From contig NZ_CP067100.1 of assembly GCF_016616235.1 (NCBI RefSeq), positions 5,329,001 through 5,393,000 on the forward strand: a stretch of 64,000 nt of DNA, written 5' to 3'. This document shows, in pieces, positions 19,155 to 28,537 of this stretch. The notes beneath the pieces are model-generated. The model was not told the DNA's origin. It did no database searches and saw only the letters and a program-made list of their open reading frames with translations. Positions within the stretch are counted from its first letter, which is position 1, and the number at the start of each line of letters is the position of its first letter. Position numbers and translations under genes: made by a program. This DNA comes from Bradyrhizobium diazoefficiens. Its GTDB lineage: Bacteria > Pseudomonadota > Alphaproteobacteria > Rhizobiales > Xanthobacteraceae.

Positions 19155-21284
19155 TCAGAGCAGCCCTGCCCCGCGCGCCCACTTGTACTTGGCGCCGAGC
19201 ACCTCGACCGGCAGCTCGGTCGAGTAGGCATAGGCCGGGATGCCGTTCTGATAGAGATATTCGGCGGCTTCCTCGACCTCGACGTCGCCGGCGAGCGAGG
19301 CGACCATCGGCTTCACAAAGCCCTTGGCCTCCATCTCCTTTTTCACCTCGACCATGTTGCGGGCGAACACCATCGGCGGGGTGACGATGGTGTGCCAGTA
19401 ACCGAGGATCAGCGCGTGGATGCGCTCATCTGACAGGCCGAGCTTGACCGTGTTGACATAGGTGATCGGGGGCTCGCCGCCGGTGATATCCACAGGATTT
19501 CCGGCCGCACCGAACGGCGGGATGAACTTGCGGAAGGCCGCGTCAAGATCCGGCGGCATCGACATCAGCGACAGACCGTTGTCGACGCAGGAGTCCGACA
19601 GCAGCACCCCCGAGCCGCCGGCACCGGTGATGATCAGGACGTTCTCGCCTTTCGGCGTCGGCAGCACCGGCACGCCGCGGGCGAATTCGAGCAGCTGCCG
19701 CAGCGAGCGCGCGCGGATCACGCCTGACTGCTTGAACACGTCCTCGTAGATGCGGTCGTTACCGGCGAGTGCGCCCGTGTGCGAGGATGCCGCCTTCGCG
19801 CCAGCCGAGGTGCGGCCGGCCTTGAGCACGACGACGGGCTTCTTCTTGGAGACGCGCTTGGCGGCTTCCGCAAAGGCGCGGCCGTCCTTGAGGTCCTCGC
19901 AGTGCTGCGCGATCAGATTGGTGTTCGGGTCCTGCTCGAAGAAGGCGAGCAGATCGTCCTCGTCGATGTCCGACTTGTTGCCGAGGCCGACGATCGCCGA
20001 CACGCCCATTTTCGCCGAGCGTGAGAAGCCGATGATGGCCATGCCGATGCCGCCCGACTGCGACGAAAGCGCCGCGTGGCCCTTCACGTCATAGGCCGTG
20101 CAGAAGGTCGCGCAGAGATTGGCGGGCGTATAGTAGAAGCCGTAGATGTTCGGCCCCATCAGGCGGATGTCGTACTTCTTGCCGACCTCGACGATTTCGG
20201 CCTGCAGCTCCGGCGCGCCGGCCTCCGCAAAGCCCGATGGAATCAGCACCGCGCCCGGAATCTTCTTCTCGCCGCATTCGGTGAGCGCCGCCGCCACGAA
20301 CTTCGCGGGGATCGCGAATACGGCCGTGTCGATCACTCCAGGCACGTCCTTGACGCTCTTGTAGGCCTTGTAGCCAAGGATCTCGGCAGCCTTGGGATGG
20401 ATCGGATAGATCTCGCCCTTGTAGCCGCCGTTGATGAGGTTCTTCATCACGGAATTGCCGATCTTGCCGTCCTCGGCGGAGGCGCCGACCACGGCGACCG
20501 CCTTCGGCTGCATGATGCGGTTCATCGCCGCGACGATCTCTTCGGTCGGACGCGGCTTCGGCTTCGGCACATAGGCGAAGTCGACGACGATGCGGACGTC
20601 CGCCGCAATCGCGTCCTTGGCGGTCGCGAACACCGGGTTGAGGTCGAGCTCGACGATTTCAGGGAAGTCGGTGACGAGCTGCGAGACCTTGACGATGACG
20701 TCGGCGAGAGCGTTGCGGTTCACCGGCTCGCCGCCGCGCACACCCTTCAGGATCTCATGCGCCTGGATGCCGTCGAGCATCGAGAGCGCATCCTCCTTGG
20801 TCGCGGGCGCGAGGCGGAAGGTGATGTCCTTCAGCACTTCGACCAGGACGCCGCCGAGGCCGAAGGCGACCAGCTTGCCGAACGAGCCGTCGGTGATCGA
20901 GCCGACGATGACTTCGGTGCCGCCGGCCAGCATCTGCTGCACCTGGACGCCCTCGATCTTGGCATCGGACTTATATTTCTTGGCGTTGGAGAGGATGGTC
21001 TCGTAAGCCTTCTCGGCGTCCTCGGCCGTCTTGAGGCCGACGATGACGCCGCCGGCTTCGGTCTTGTGGAGAATGTCCGGCGAGACGATCTTCATCACCA
21101 CCGGGAAGCCCATCGAGGAGGCCATCTTGCCGGCCTCGCCGGCCGACTTCGCCACGCCCTCCTTCGGCACCGGAATGCCGTAGGCGTCGCAGACCAGCTT
21201 GCCTTCCGGCGCCGTCAGGCTGGTGCGGTTGTCCGCCTTGACCTGGTCAAGCACCTTGCGGACGGCATCTTTGGAATTGGACAT
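19155..21284 (-). CDS. ADP-forming acyl-CoA synthetase (acetate-CoA ligase family), beta-alpha fusion
   Basis: This 709-residue protein fuses an ATP-grasp domain (about residues 15-235, GFPVVMKIVSPDILHKTEAGGV) to CoA-binding and ligase domains (about 250-600). VAVVGASAEDGKIGN is the CoA-binding Rossmann motif, SSQSGGIGMAII a nucleotide loop, and His502 in SSHTGALAG is the expected phosphohistidine. It should make an acyl-CoA from an acid, ATP and CoA, or run backwards. It is divergent from gntR-oxc-frc, and two copies of the 17-bp element shared with the oxalate transport genes lie in the gap. I infer a role with oxalate, formate or another C2 acid. Substrate specificity cannot be read directly. 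Confidence 0.88.
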   Translation of the reverse strand: MSNSKDAVRKVLDQVKADNRTSLTAPEGKLVCDAYGIPVPKEGVAKSAGEAGKMASSMGFPVVMKIVSPDILHKTEAGGVIVGLKTAEDAEKAYETILSNAKKYKSDAKIEGVQVQQMLAGGTEVIVGSITDGSFGKLVAFGLGGVLVEVLKDITFRLAPATKEDALSMLDGIQAHEILKGVRGGEPVNRNALADVIVKVSQLVTDFPEIVELDLNPVFATAKDAIAADVRIVVDFAYVPKPKPRPTEEIVAAMNRIMQPKAVAVVGASAEDGKIGNSVMKNLINGGYKGEIYPIHPKAAEILGYKAYKSVKDVPGVIDTAVFAIPAKFVAAALTECGEKKIPGAVLIPSGFAEAGAPELQAEIVEVGKKYDIRLMGPNIYGFYYTPANLCATFCTAYDVKGHAALSSQSGGIGMAIIGFSRSAKMGVSAIVGLGNKSDIDEDDLLAFFEQDPNTNLIAQHCEDLKDGRAFAEAAKRVSKKKPVVVLKAGRTSAGAKAASSHTGALAGNDRIYEDVFKQSGVIRARSLRQLLEFARGVPVLPTPKGENVLIITGAGGSGVLLSDSCVDNGLSLMSMPPDLDAAFRKFIPPFGAAGNPVDITGGEPPITYVNTVKLGLSDERIHALILGYWHTIVTPPMVFARNMVEVKKEMEAKGFVKPMVASLAGDVEVEEAAEYLYQNGIPAYAYSTELPVEVLGAKYKWARGAGLL

Positions 21285-21444
21285 GTGGCTTCTCCCTTGA
21301 CCTCAGTTCGTTCTTTGCAAAGCGCGCGCGTGGTTAGCGGCTGCCGGTGATGCTTGCCATTCGCCGCGCTCTGTTCCATGCGGCGGAACGGAGTGGCATA
21401 AAGCCGACATTACTCCGCCGTCTTGGATCAAAAATGGCTGGCGA

Positions 21445-21461
21445 TGGCATTTGGTATGCCA
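21445..21461. promoter_or_regulatory. Oxalate-regulon operator, site 1 (TGGCATTTGGTATGCCA)
   Basis: This 17-bp element differs from site 2 by only one base. It lies 160 bp upstream of the synthetase start and 138 bp upstream of gntR. The right part TGGTATGCCA is a near-palindrome of the type bound by FCD-subfamily GntR proteins. Confidence 0.7.
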
Positions 21462-21526
21462 GAAGCCAACTTGTCAAGCCGCCAGGTCACTTAGAACGCC
21501 GCAAAAAAATAGCCAGCTTGACATTC

Positions 21527-21543
21527 TGGCATGTGGTATGCCA
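21527..21543. promoter_or_regulatory. Oxalate-regulon operator, site 2 (TGGCATGTGGTATGCCA)
   Basis: The element lies 56 bp before the gntR start and eight bases after the start of a TTGACA that could be a -35 box, an arrangement repeated at three other sites. It implies autoregulation of gntR and control of oxc-frc. Confidence 0.72.
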
Positions 21544-21599
21544 AAAACTTTCCCGTCAATAATCCTGTAAAAGACGACTCCCACTGGAGGAGATTCGTC

Positions 21600-22331
21600 G
21601 TGTCATTACGGAAACCAACCAAGGCGTTGCCGAACATGGCCGAGGCAGACATCGCAATCGTTCGTATTGCCCCGGAGAGCAGCTTCAAGAACAAGGCGTA
21701 TGACGCCTTGAAGGAAGCCATCCTCAAGATGGACATCTATTCGACGCCCGAGCCGGTGATGCTCGACGAGCGCGCGTTGTCCGAGCGCCTGGGTGTCAGC
21801 CGCACCCCGATCCGCGAAGCCATCGCGATGCTGGAGCAGGATGGTTTCGTCAAGACCGTGCCGCGCCGCGGCATCATGGTGGTGCGAAGGACCAAGAGCG
21901 AGATCGTCGACATGATCCGCGCCTGGGCGGCGCTGGAGAGCATGGCGGCCCGGCTCATCACCACCACCGCGCGCAAGAAAGACATCACGGCGCTGCGCGA
22001 CTACTTCAAGGATTTTGGCAAGGACCGTCTGCCCGAGGATCATGTCGAGGAATATTCGCGCGCCAATATCGCCTTCCACCAGGCGCTGATCTCGTTGTCG
22101 GAATCTCCTGTTCTGGTCGACCTCACCAACGACCTGTTGCTGCACGTGCGCGGCTACCGCCAGCTCACCATCGGACGCAAGGACCGCACCGCGACCTCGC
22201 TGCCCGAGCATCTCGCCATGATCGAAGCGCTGGAGGCGCGCGACACCGAGCTCGCCGAGAAGCGCGCCCGCGATCACACCCTTGGCCTTGCCGCTTACGT
22301 CGAAGCGCACGGCCAGGAACTGTTCACATAA
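21600..22331 (+). CDS. GntR-family regulator (FCD subfamily), likely oxalate regulator
   Basis: The 243-residue protein has a winged helix (about 30-95: [56 protein letters not shown]) and a helical FCD effector domain with metal-ligand type residues in [17 protein letters not shown] and [14 protein letters not shown]. The GTG start has GGAGGAG nine bases upstream; an internal ATG (MAEADIAIV) lies 12 codons later. It is first in gntR-oxc-frc, with the oxc start 73 bp after its stop. FCD-GntR proteins typically bind TGGTATACCA-like sites, found here and before the transport genes, so it probably senses oxalate or oxalyl-CoA. Confidence 0.87.
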   Translation: MSLRKPTKALPNMAEADIAIVRIAPESSFKNKAYDALKEAILKMDIYSTPEPVMLDERALSERLGVSRTPIREAIAMLEQDGFVKTVPRRGIMVVRRTKSEIVDMIRAWAALESMAARLITTTARKKDITALRDYFKDFGKDRLPEDHVEEYSRANIAFHQALISLSESPVLVDLTNDLLLHVRGYRQLTIGRKDRTATSLPEHLAMIEALEARDTELAEKRARDHTLGLAAYVEAHGQELFT

Positions 22332-22404
22332 CTCTTCACCTAGCAACGTTCACCAGAAGGGCGAGAAACTCGCCCCGCTACTTGAGACCAGGGAGACAAG
22401 GCCC

Positions 22405-24138
22405 ATGCTGAATACCGCGACCAAGTCCGAGGCACCGGGCACCGAGCAGGAACTGACGGATGGTTTTCATCTCGTCATCGACGCGCTCAAGCTGAACGGC
22501 ATCAACACCATCTATAATGTGCCGGGCATCCCGATCACGGATTTGGGCCGCATGGCGCAGGCCGCCGGTATTCGCGTGATCTCCTTCCGCCACGAGCAGA
22601 ACGCCGGCTATGCCGCAGGCATCGCCGGCTATCTCACCAAGAAGCCCGGCGTCTGCCTCACGGTCTCGGCGCCCGGCTTCCTCAACGGTCTCACCGCGCT
22701 CGCCCACGCCACCACCAACTGCTATCCGATGATCCTGGTCTCAGGCTCCTCCGAGCGCGAGATCGTCGACCTCCAGCAGGGCGACTACGAGGAAATGGAC
22801 CAGCTCGCGATCGCAAAGCCGCTGTGCAAGGCGGCCTATCGCGTGCTGCACGCCCAGGACATCGGCATCGGTTTCGCCCGCGCCATCCGCGCTGCGGTCT
22901 CGGGCCGTCCGGGCGGCGTCTATCTCGATCTGCCGGCAAAACTGTTTGGCCAGGTGATGAACGCCGACGCCGGCCGGAAATCGCTGGTCAAGGTGATCGA
23001 CGCAGCTCCCGCGCAGCTCCCCTCGCCCGCTTCGGTCAAGCGTGCGCTCGACGTGCTCAAGAGCGCAAAGCGTCCGCTGATCATTCTCGGCAAGGGCGCG
23101 GCCTATGCGCAGGCCGACGAGGAGATCAAGAGCTTCGTCGAGAAGAGCGGCGTGCCGTTCCTGCCGATGAGCATGGCCAAGGGCCTGCTGCCCGACACGC
23201 ATCCGCAATGCGCCGGCGCGGCACGTTCGACCGTGCTGAAGGACTCCGACGTCGTCTTGCTGATCGGCGCGCGGCTGAACTGGCTGCTCTCGCACGGCAA
23301 GGGCAAGAGCTGGGGCGAGACGCCGAAGAAGTTCATCCAGGTCGACATCGAGCCGCGCGAGATGGACTCCAACGTCGAGATCGTCGCGCCCGTGGTCGGC
23401 GACATCGGTTCGGTCGTCTCCGCCTTCAACCAGGCGATGGGATCGAGCTGGGCTGCCCCGCCCGCCGAATGGACCAAGGCGATCTCGTCCAAGCGCGAAG
23501 AGAACGTCGCCAAGATGGCGCCGAAGCTGATGAACAACAAGTCGCCGATGGACTATCACGGCGCGCTCGGCGTGCTGAAGAACGTCATCAAGGATCATCC
23601 CGAGGCGATCCTTGTCAACGAGGGCGCCAACACGCTCGACCTCGCCCGCGGCGTCATCGACATGTACCGCCCGCGCAAGCGTCTCGACGTCGGCACCTGG
23701 GGCGTGATGGGCATCGGCATGGGCCAGGCGATCGCGGCTGCGCTCGAGACCGGCCACCCCGTGCTCGCGGTGGAAGGCGACTCGGCGTTCGGCTTCTCCG
23801 GCATGGAGGTCGAGACCATCTGCCGCTACAACCTGCCGATCTGCGTCATCATCTTCAACAATGACGGCATCTATCGCGGCACCGACGTCAACAGCGTCAA
23901 CGCCGATCCGGCGACGACCGTGTTCGTCAAGGGCGCGCGCTACGACAAGATGATGGAAGCCTTTGGCGGCGTCGGCGTGAATGCGACCTCGCCGGACGAG
24001 CTCAAGCGCGCCGTCAACGAGGCGATGGCTTCAGGCAAGCCGACGCTGATCAACGCGGTGATCGATCCGGCCGCGGGCTCGGAGAGCGGCCGCATCGGCA
24101 ACCTCAATCCGCAGAGCGTTCTGCAGAAGAAGAAGTAA
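22405..24138 (+). CDS. oxc: Oxalyl-CoA decarboxylase
   Basis: The 577-residue ThDP enzyme is close in length to Oxalobacter Oxc (568). Glu64 in [11 protein letters not shown] is the cofactor-activating glutamate, and [17 protein letters not shown] followed by [11 protein letters not shown] is the GDS...NN diphosphate and Mg2+ motif. It converts oxalyl-CoA to formyl-CoA and CO2. The ATG follows CCAGGGAGACAAGGCCC; the upstream open frame overlaps gntR. The frc gene begins 63 bp downstream, so formyl-CoA is immediately reused as CoA donor. Confidence 0.96.
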   Translation: MLNTATKSEAPGTEQELTDGFHLVIDALKLNGINTIYNVPGIPITDLGRMAQAAGIRVISFRHEQNAGYAAGIAGYLTKKPGVCLTVSAPGFLNGLTALAHATTNCYPMILVSGSSEREIVDLQQGDYEEMDQLAIAKPLCKAAYRVLHAQDIGIGFARAIRAAVSGRPGGVYLDLPAKLFGQVMNADAGRKSLVKVIDAAPAQLPSPASVKRALDVLKSAKRPLIILGKGAAYAQADEEIKSFVEKSGVPFLPMSMAKGLLPDTHPQCAGAARSTVLKDSDVVLLIGARLNWLLSHGKGKSWGETPKKFIQVDIEPREMDSNVEIVAPVVGDIGSVVSAFNQAMGSSWAAPPAEWTKAISSKREENVAKMAPKLMNNKSPMDYHGALGVLKNVIKDHPEAILVNEGANTLDLARGVIDMYRPRKRLDVGTWGVMGIGMGQAIAAALETGHPVLAVEGDSAFGFSGMEVETICRYNLPICVIIFNNDGIYRGTDVNSVNADPATTVFVKGARYDKMMEAFGGVGVNATSPDELKRAVNEAMASGKPTLINAVIDPAAGSESGRIGNLNPQSVLQKKK

Positions 24139-24201
24139 GTCCCCCCTCAACCCTAATTCCCTGCGGTTGGCAGGGGCAGACACTGAGTACGGAGCAACAC
24201 G

Positions 24202-25479
24202 ATGACCAAAGCGCTCGAGGGCGTTCGCATTCTCGATTTCACCCACGTCCAGTCCGGACCGACCTGCACGCAGCTGCTCGCCTGGTTCGGCGCCGACGTG
24301 ATCAAGGTGGAACGCCCGGGCGTGGGTGATATCACCCGCGGCCAGCTGCAGGACATCCCGAACGTGGACAGCCTGTATTTCACCATGCTCAACCACAACA
24401 AGCGCTCGATCACGCTCGACACCAAGAACCCCAAGGGCAAGGAAGTCCTCACCGAGCTGATCAAGAAGTGCGACGTGCTGGTCGAGAATTTCGGCCCCGG
24501 CGTGCTCGACCGCATGGGCTTCCCCTGGGAGAAGATCCAGGCGATCAACCCGAAGATGATCGTCGCCTCGATCAAGGGCTTTGGCCCCGGGCCCTACGAA
24601 GACTGCAAGGTCTATGAGAACGTCGCGCAGTGCACCGGCGGCGCCGCCTCGACCACCGGCTTCCGCGACGGCCTGCCGCTCGTCACCGGCGCGCAGATCG
24701 GCGATTCCGGCACCGGCCTGCATCTGGCGCTCGGCATCGTCACCGCGCTCTATCAGCGCACGCACTCCGGCAAGGGCCAGCGCGTCACCGCCGCGATGCA
24801 GGACGGCGTGCTCAACCTCTGCCGCGTCAAGCTGCGCGACCAGCAGCGCCTCGCCCACGGGCCGCTCAAGGAGTACAGCCAGTTCGGCGAAGGCATTCCG
24901 TTCGGCGATGCCGTGCCGCGCGCCGGTAACGACTCGGGCGGCGGCCAGCCCGGCCGCATCCTGAAGTGCAAGGGCTGGGAGACCGATCCCAACGCCTACA
25001 TCTACTTCATCACCCAGGCCCCGGTCTGGGAGAAGATCTGCGACGTGATCGGCGAGCCGACCTGGAAGACCGACCCGAACTACGCCAAGCCGGTGGCCCG
25101 CCTGCCGCGCCTCAACGAGATCTTCGCCCGCATCGAGCAGTGGACGATGACCAAAACAAAGTTCGAGGCGATGGAGATCCTCAACAAGGACGACATCCCC
25201 TGCGGCCCGATCCTGTCGATGAAGGAGATCGCGGAAGACCAGTCGCTGCGCGCGACCGGCACCGTGGTCGAGGTGGACCACCCCACCCGCGGCAAGTACG
25301 TCTCGGTCGGCAACCCGATCAAGCTGTCGGACTCACCGGCCGACGTGCAGCGCTCCCCGCTGCTCGGCGAGCACACCGACGAGATCCTGCGCTCGGTGCT
25401 CGGCTTCAGCGACCACCAGGTCGCCGAGATCCACAAGTCCGGCGCGCTCGACCCGCCGCAGAAGCAGGCCGCCGAGTAA
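24202..25479 (+). CDS. frc: Formyl-CoA:oxalate CoA-transferase
   Basis: The 425-residue class III CoA-transferase aligns by eye with Oxalobacter Frc (428): Gln17 in THVQSGP, the catalytic Asp168 in [10 protein letters not shown], and the glycine loop SGGGQPGRI. It moves CoA from formyl-CoA to oxalate, giving oxalyl-CoA and formate. Position 48 is Gln ([14 protein letters not shown]) where Oxalobacter has Trp; E. coli YfdW also has Gln, so YfdW-like kinetics are expected. A strong terminator follows the stop, ending the gntR-oxc-frc unit. Confidence 0.96.
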   Translation: MTKALEGVRILDFTHVQSGPTCTQLLAWFGADVIKVERPGVGDITRGQLQDIPNVDSLYFTMLNHNKRSITLDTKNPKGKEVLTELIKKCDVLVENFGPGVLDRMGFPWEKIQAINPKMIVASIKGFGPGPYEDCKVYENVAQCTGGAASTTGFRDGLPLVTGAQIGDSGTGLHLALGIVTALYQRTHSGKGQRVTAAMQDGVLNLCRVKLRDQQRLAHGPLKEYSQFGEGIPFGDAVPRAGNDSGGGQPGRILKCKGWETDPNAYIYFITQAPVWEKICDVIGEPTWKTDPNYAKPVARLPRLNEIFARIEQWTMTKTKFEAMEILNKDDIPCGPILSMKEIAEDQSLRATGTVVEVDHPTRGKYVSVGNPIKLSDSPADVQRSPLLGEHTDEILRSVLGFSDHQVAEIHKSGALDPPQKQAAE

Positions 25480-25502
25480 GCGGCACACATCGAGCAAGAC
25501 GA

Positions 25503-25533
25503 AAGGGCCGCCCTCGGGGCGGCCTTTTTGCAT
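25503..25533 (+). terminator. Intrinsic terminator after frc
   Basis: AGGGCCGCC and GGCGGCCTT form a GC-rich stem around CTCGG, followed by TTTTTGC. It lies about 25 bp after the frc stop. Confidence 0.88.
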
Positions 25534-25642
25534 GGAAAGAGCCGTGCGGTCGCGGGTCCAAACCAAAAAGCTGAAAAACAACCCCATGCACAGTAGCCAA
25601 CCTCTTGTTCGCAAAACGAACTTCGAATTTGGCGAAATTCGG

Positions 25643-25673
25643 TTGACGCGTCGGGCAAAACAGGGGTATTATG
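25643..25673 (+). promoter_or_regulatory. Strong sigma70-like promoter in a gene-poor gap
   Basis: TTGACG at 25643 is followed after 18 bp by TATTAT, close to consensus for a housekeeping promoter. The first credible start codon downstream is about 300 bp away (25982), so the transcript would have a long untranslated leader or be a small RNA. The stretch 25534-25981 holds no gene I can support; an ATG inside the -10 box opens a frame to 25985 but lacks a ribosome site. Confidence 0.5.
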
Positions 25674-25981
25674 TCCTCATCCAAAGAAGCGAGTTGTCCT
25701 GTCTCACACGGCACCGGACCCGCGGCGGCGGTTGCGCGTCCTCTTTGGCTGGCGCCGGATAAGGTGACACTGCGATCCCCGGCAGAACGATCGATTGCCG
25801 AATTAAGGTCGCCTCCAAGGAACGGACGGGATACGCCCCCGTTGTTCCCTGCATCGGCGCGCCCGTGGAATCGCAAGGCGCCATCCGGCAGCGACAATCC
25901 TTCGCCGCCGGTCCGCGAACGGGAAACGCCGGGTCCGGCGCGTTTCGAGACCGCGCCATCCATCCAATCGAGGTCAAGACG

Positions 25982-26158
25982 ATGAAAGATCACGGGTCCC
26001 GGGCTCTGCGGGAGGCCAACAGGGCATTCAAGCCGGTCGAACCGAAGAAGCCGATGACCGACTATGCGAAGGCGCAGCAATCCCTGCAGGAAAATCGCGA
26101 ACGCCTGAAGGCGGAGCGGCTCGCGCGCGAGGCCGCCCAGCGAAGTCACCCCAGATAA
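25982..26158 (+). CDS. Small charged hypothetical protein (58 aa)
   Basis: The 58-residue product, MKDHGSRALREANRAFKPVE at its start, is rich in Lys, Arg, Glu and Ala and is probably a single long helix at its C-terminus (SLQENRERLKAERLAREAAQ). Small proteins of this composition are common in Bradyrhizobium. The ribosome site is weak (GGTCAAGACG). It lies four bases before the next small gene, suggesting a dicistronic unit. Function unknown. Confidence 0.5.
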   Translation: MKDHGSRALREANRAFKPVEPKKPMTDYAKAQQSLQENRERLKAERLAREAAQRSHPR

Positions 26159-26162
26159 GGGA

Positions 26163-26324
26163 ATGCCGGTGCCGCATTATGACTTCGGCATCAGAGACGG
26201 ACGAGCCCTCTCCGTTGACGAAGAGGGATTGAGGGTGGCGAAGCAAACGGCCGCCGAGATCGATCCGCAGGGGCTGCAGACGCAACGCTTCCGGGCAGCC
26301 CTGGTCGGACGCTTACAGCGATAG
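26163..26324 (+). CDS. DUF6894-like small protein (53 aa)
   Basis: The 53-residue reading frame begins MPVPHYDFGIRDGRALSVDE and resembles the small DUF6894 family, whose members begin with a MPxYYFxxxDG motif followed by an acidic stretch (here GRALSVDEEG). It is shorter than usual family members at the C-terminus. AAGGGA lies just upstream. No function is known for the family. Confidence 0.5.
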   Translation: MPVPHYDFGIRDGRALSVDEEGLRVAKQTAAEIDPQGLQTQRFRAALVGRLQR

Positions 26325-26995
26325 AAGCGGACGTCAGCCAGCCGGCAATCTCCGCTGAAACCGTCGAAATGACCCGGAGCGGACACTCGATGGTCCGGAC
26401 GGCCCGCCTCCTCCCCGTCTGAAGTTCTTAGAATTCAGTAACCCAATTTCAGGTCAACAACGGCCAAAACTGCATCGGTTGCTTATATTGACGGGATGGA
26501 TCACAGTGTCATGTTGGCCACGATCACATTCACCGGTGAGAACCGCGATTTGAAGATCGCGCTGATTGCCGCCTGTAGCGACGGGCCTGCGATTCACTTC
26601 ACGTATTAGAAAGAGGGCACGGGAATCCGGACTTTCTGATTTGGACTCTAGGTCAGTCGTGGCGGCACTCAGGTTGTCCGAGATTGTGGCCTTCGCTTGC
26701 TGTTGGATCGTCGGCGCAGGCGCGCTTCTATGGTTGAAGGACCTGCAATAGCTCACGCTGCCCACTGCATGCCCGCTCGGCGATTTCCGGAAATGGCCCT
26801 TAACTGCCTTCGTCTTGAGCGCCCCGCGGTCGGCTTTCCGACCCCAAGCGGACGAGGGAGGACGATTGCCGGCAAGCCCGCTTGTGACCCGTTGCAGACG
26901 TTTGTCGGATTCGGCTTCGTGCCGCGTTAACACAACCCGGTTATACGAGCCACCACGCTCCGAACGGATCGCCTTTCTTGCGAGGCAGTGACGTA
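26325..26995. other. Gene-free stretch with degenerate repeat fragments
   Basis: Open frames here (for example on the minus strand 26454-26933) have random-looking composition and no ribosome sites. The stretch at 26790-26850, with TTCCGGAAATGGCCCTTAAC and a GCGGTCGGCTTTCCGACCCC inverted repeat, resembles worn intergenic repeats also seen near 28000 and 29750. I see nothing functional. Confidence 0.5.
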
Positions 26996-27376
26996 ATGAA
27001 ACGCATTTTTACGTTTCTCATAGTCGGGCCGCTGCTTATGGGCGGCGTGCTCGACTTTCTGTTTGGGTCGACGAGTGCCTTTGGTTGGTTGGTTGGGCTT
27101 CCGTTCTTGAGTGTTTTGGTTGCGTTTCCAAGTGCGGTTGTCGATTACTCTCTGGAAGGGCGGCGCTGGCAGCTCCCTCTCGTTACAGCGTCCGGCGTTG
27201 TTGGATCGTCTCTGGCGGGCTTCTCTTCCCAAAGCCATCTGCTTTCGATCGCCGCTGCTGGAGGTGTCTCGATGGCGTTCTGTTCTTGGATGACCAATCA
27301 GAGTTGGTCCCCGGAACAAAGGGCGTGTTCAGGGCCGCCTCTTTTGCGTTCACTTCCGCTTGTGGCCCTTAGCTGA
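26996..27376 (+). CDS. Small inner-membrane hypothetical protein
   Basis: The 126-residue protein starts MKRIFTFLIVGPLLMGGVLDF and has about four hydrophobic segments, including WLVGLPFLSVLVAFPSAVV and LPLVTASGVVGSSLAG. The ATG at 26996 is preferred over one six codons earlier, based on the clean hydrophobic N-terminus. Base composition is less GC-rich than the core genes, which fits an accessory region. No family is recognised. Confidence 0.5.
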   Translation: MKRIFTFLIVGPLLMGGVLDFLFGSTSAFGWLVGLPFLSVLVAFPSAVVDYSLEGRRWQLPLVTASGVVGSSLAGFSSQSHLLSIAAAGGVSMAFCSWMTNQSWSPEQRACSGPPLLRSLPLVALS

Positions 27377-27471
27377 CCTTGCCGCTGCCTGCCAACCGTC
27401 AGCTTGTGACGCAAGCCGTTCGGCGAGCCAGCGCGGATTGGACGCGCATCTGCGGCCCGGGGTTGCCTGGC

Positions 27472-27576
27472 TTATGCTGGTGGTTGAGCCGGCGGCGGCT
27501 TTGCGCCGACGATCTTCCCCTTATTCCAAGGAACGTGCTTCGAGACGGCGGGGATGGTGCTTGGGGTGACGGTCAT
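27472..27576 (-). pseudogene. N-terminal scrap of a site-specific integrase
   Basis: The 34-residue frame begins MTVTPSTIPAVSKHVPWNKG and continues KIVGAKPP, then hits a stop after PAQPPA. The KHVPWNKGKxxGAKPP start is recognisable from Bradyrhizobium tyrosine-type integrases, which continue for several hundred residues. It keeps a good ribosome site (TGAGGAGGTCAAC). The catalytic core is absent downstream, so this is a remnant. Confidence 0.6.
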
Positions 27577-27577
27577 G

Positions 27578-27606
27578 TTGACCTCCTCAGCTAGTGAGGT
27601 TGGCCA
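27578..27606. repeat. Leader palindrome CCTCAGCTAGTGAGG, copy 1
   Basis: CCTCA and TGAGG pair directly before the integrase scrap on the minus strand. A second copy at 29076-29104 (CCTCAGTTGCTGAGG, also followed by TGGCCATTTT) suggests both come from the same element. Confidence 0.5.
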
Positions 27607-27738
27607 TTTTTCAGCCCGGAGCCCTTCGCGCGTCCGCTTCTAGACGATTGGAGCCGTACTTGTGTCCAATTCGAGCTATGACAAGACCGATTTCTAACCC
27701 GTTGCTGACGTTCGCACGGGCGCGCAAAGGGCCCTGTT

Positions 27739-27936
27739 TCATCGACGAAAGAGCCGCACAGCCGCCATGAGGATTAGGCCAAGCACAGCAAACCCGCCGA
27801 TAGGCGACGTGAATAGCGGTAGATACCAAGCGATGGTCCCATCGCCGTGACAGCTTGGGAGTGCGCATTGATACTGGGCATAGCCGACCAAGCACAGCCA
27901 CAGTGCGGCGACGACAACGAAAATTCCGACAGGCAT
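27739..27936 (-). CDS. Small membrane hypothetical protein (65 aa)
   Basis: The 65-residue protein has two hydrophobic helices, VGIFVVVAALWLCLVGYAQY and PIGGFAVLGLILMAAVRLF, joined by a short loop with two cysteines (CALPSCHGDG). The C-terminus RLFRR is positively charged, placing it probably in the cytoplasm. No ribosome site is compelling, but composition and helix layout support a real protein. Family unknown. Confidence 0.5.
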   Translation of the reverse strand: MPVGIFVVVAALWLCLVGYAQYQCALPSCHGDGTIAWYLPLFTSPIGGFAVLGLILMAAVRLFRR

Positions 27937-28100
27937 GCTAGGTCCAATTCGGGCCAGCTCATCTTGGCGGCCTATTTCGTGCTACGTCAACCTGCGATGT
28001 CGCCTGTTGGCCCGTCAGCGACGTGGGGCCGCGTCTGATGGAGGTCCGATCATTGCGTCAGAGCGGACCACATTTGCTGAAAGTGAGTTCTTCGCATCTT
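27937..28100. repeat. Degenerate repeat, pair with 29720-29825
   Basis: The stretch TGTCGCCTGTTGGCCCGTCAG ... TCTGATGGAGGTC ... AGAGCGGACCACATTTGCTG is clearly related to 29715-29815 (TCTGGCCCGTTAG ... TCTGACGGAGGTG ... GAGCGGACCAGATTTACTC). The two copies flank the 28.1-29.7 kb accessory segment in direct orientation. Confidence 0.55.
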
Positions 28101-28231
28101 GACCCAAAACAGATTTCGCGGATGCGTAAAATTATGAAGTTCTGCTATGCGACAGGTTGATGTTTTACGGTTATGCAATCGGCGTGGTTGGGATCCGGCC
28201 ATCAAAAAAACCGGTTGTTTGGAGGGATGCT

Positions 28232-28537
28232 ATGGCCGTAGCGCGAACAGTCCGAGCATACTCCGAGCTGGTCAATCAATGGCGAGCAATCGTCGATCGA
28301 CCAATCTCGAAAGAGGCCAAGCATGCGGATTGCATGTCGCTGCTTCGCGAGTTTATCGACGGCGTTGCTTGCACCCGCATACGCGGACTTGATAGGCCTC
28401 TTCGTTTCTATGCTGACATGTTGGTGTTGCAAGATCTTCTTCGCCCACCATTGACGATAGACGAACTGGGCGAGGTCGCAATCAGGCCAGGCTATGATCT
28501 GGTAAAAGACTGGCTGGACGAGCATCGTAGGCGATAG
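28232..28537 (+). CDS. Hypothetical protein (101 aa)
   Basis: The 101-residue soluble protein starts MAVARTVRAYSELVNQWRAI and is mostly helical by composition. GGAGGG six bases before the ATG is a strong ribosome site and favours this start over one 25 codons upstream. It lies between two copies of a degenerate repeat, in the accessory region. No family is recognised. Confidence 0.5.
   Translation: MAVARTVRAYSELVNQWRAIVDRPISKEAKHADCMSLLREFIDGVACTRIRGLDRPLRFYADMLVLQDLLRPPLTIDELGEVAIRPGYDLVKDWLDEHRRR

Larger units (their letters stand above)
21285..21599. promoter_or_regulatory. Divergent promoter region between acyl-CoA synthetase and gntR-oxc-frc
   Basis: No gene is seen here. The region holds both starts of divergent transcription, a TTGACA at 21519-21524, and two 17-bp elements described separately. 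The GGAGGAG at about 21586-21592 is the ribosome site that points to the GTG at 21600 as the gntR start. Confidence 0.7.

Noticed and set aside
25671..25985. 104-codon frame beginning at the ATG within TATTATG
   Set aside because: The ATG lies inside the probable -10 box and has no ribosome site, so it would not be in the transcript.
26454..26933. 159-codon minus-strand frame
   Set aside because: Composition is not coding-like, no ribosome site, and it covers worn intergenic repeats.
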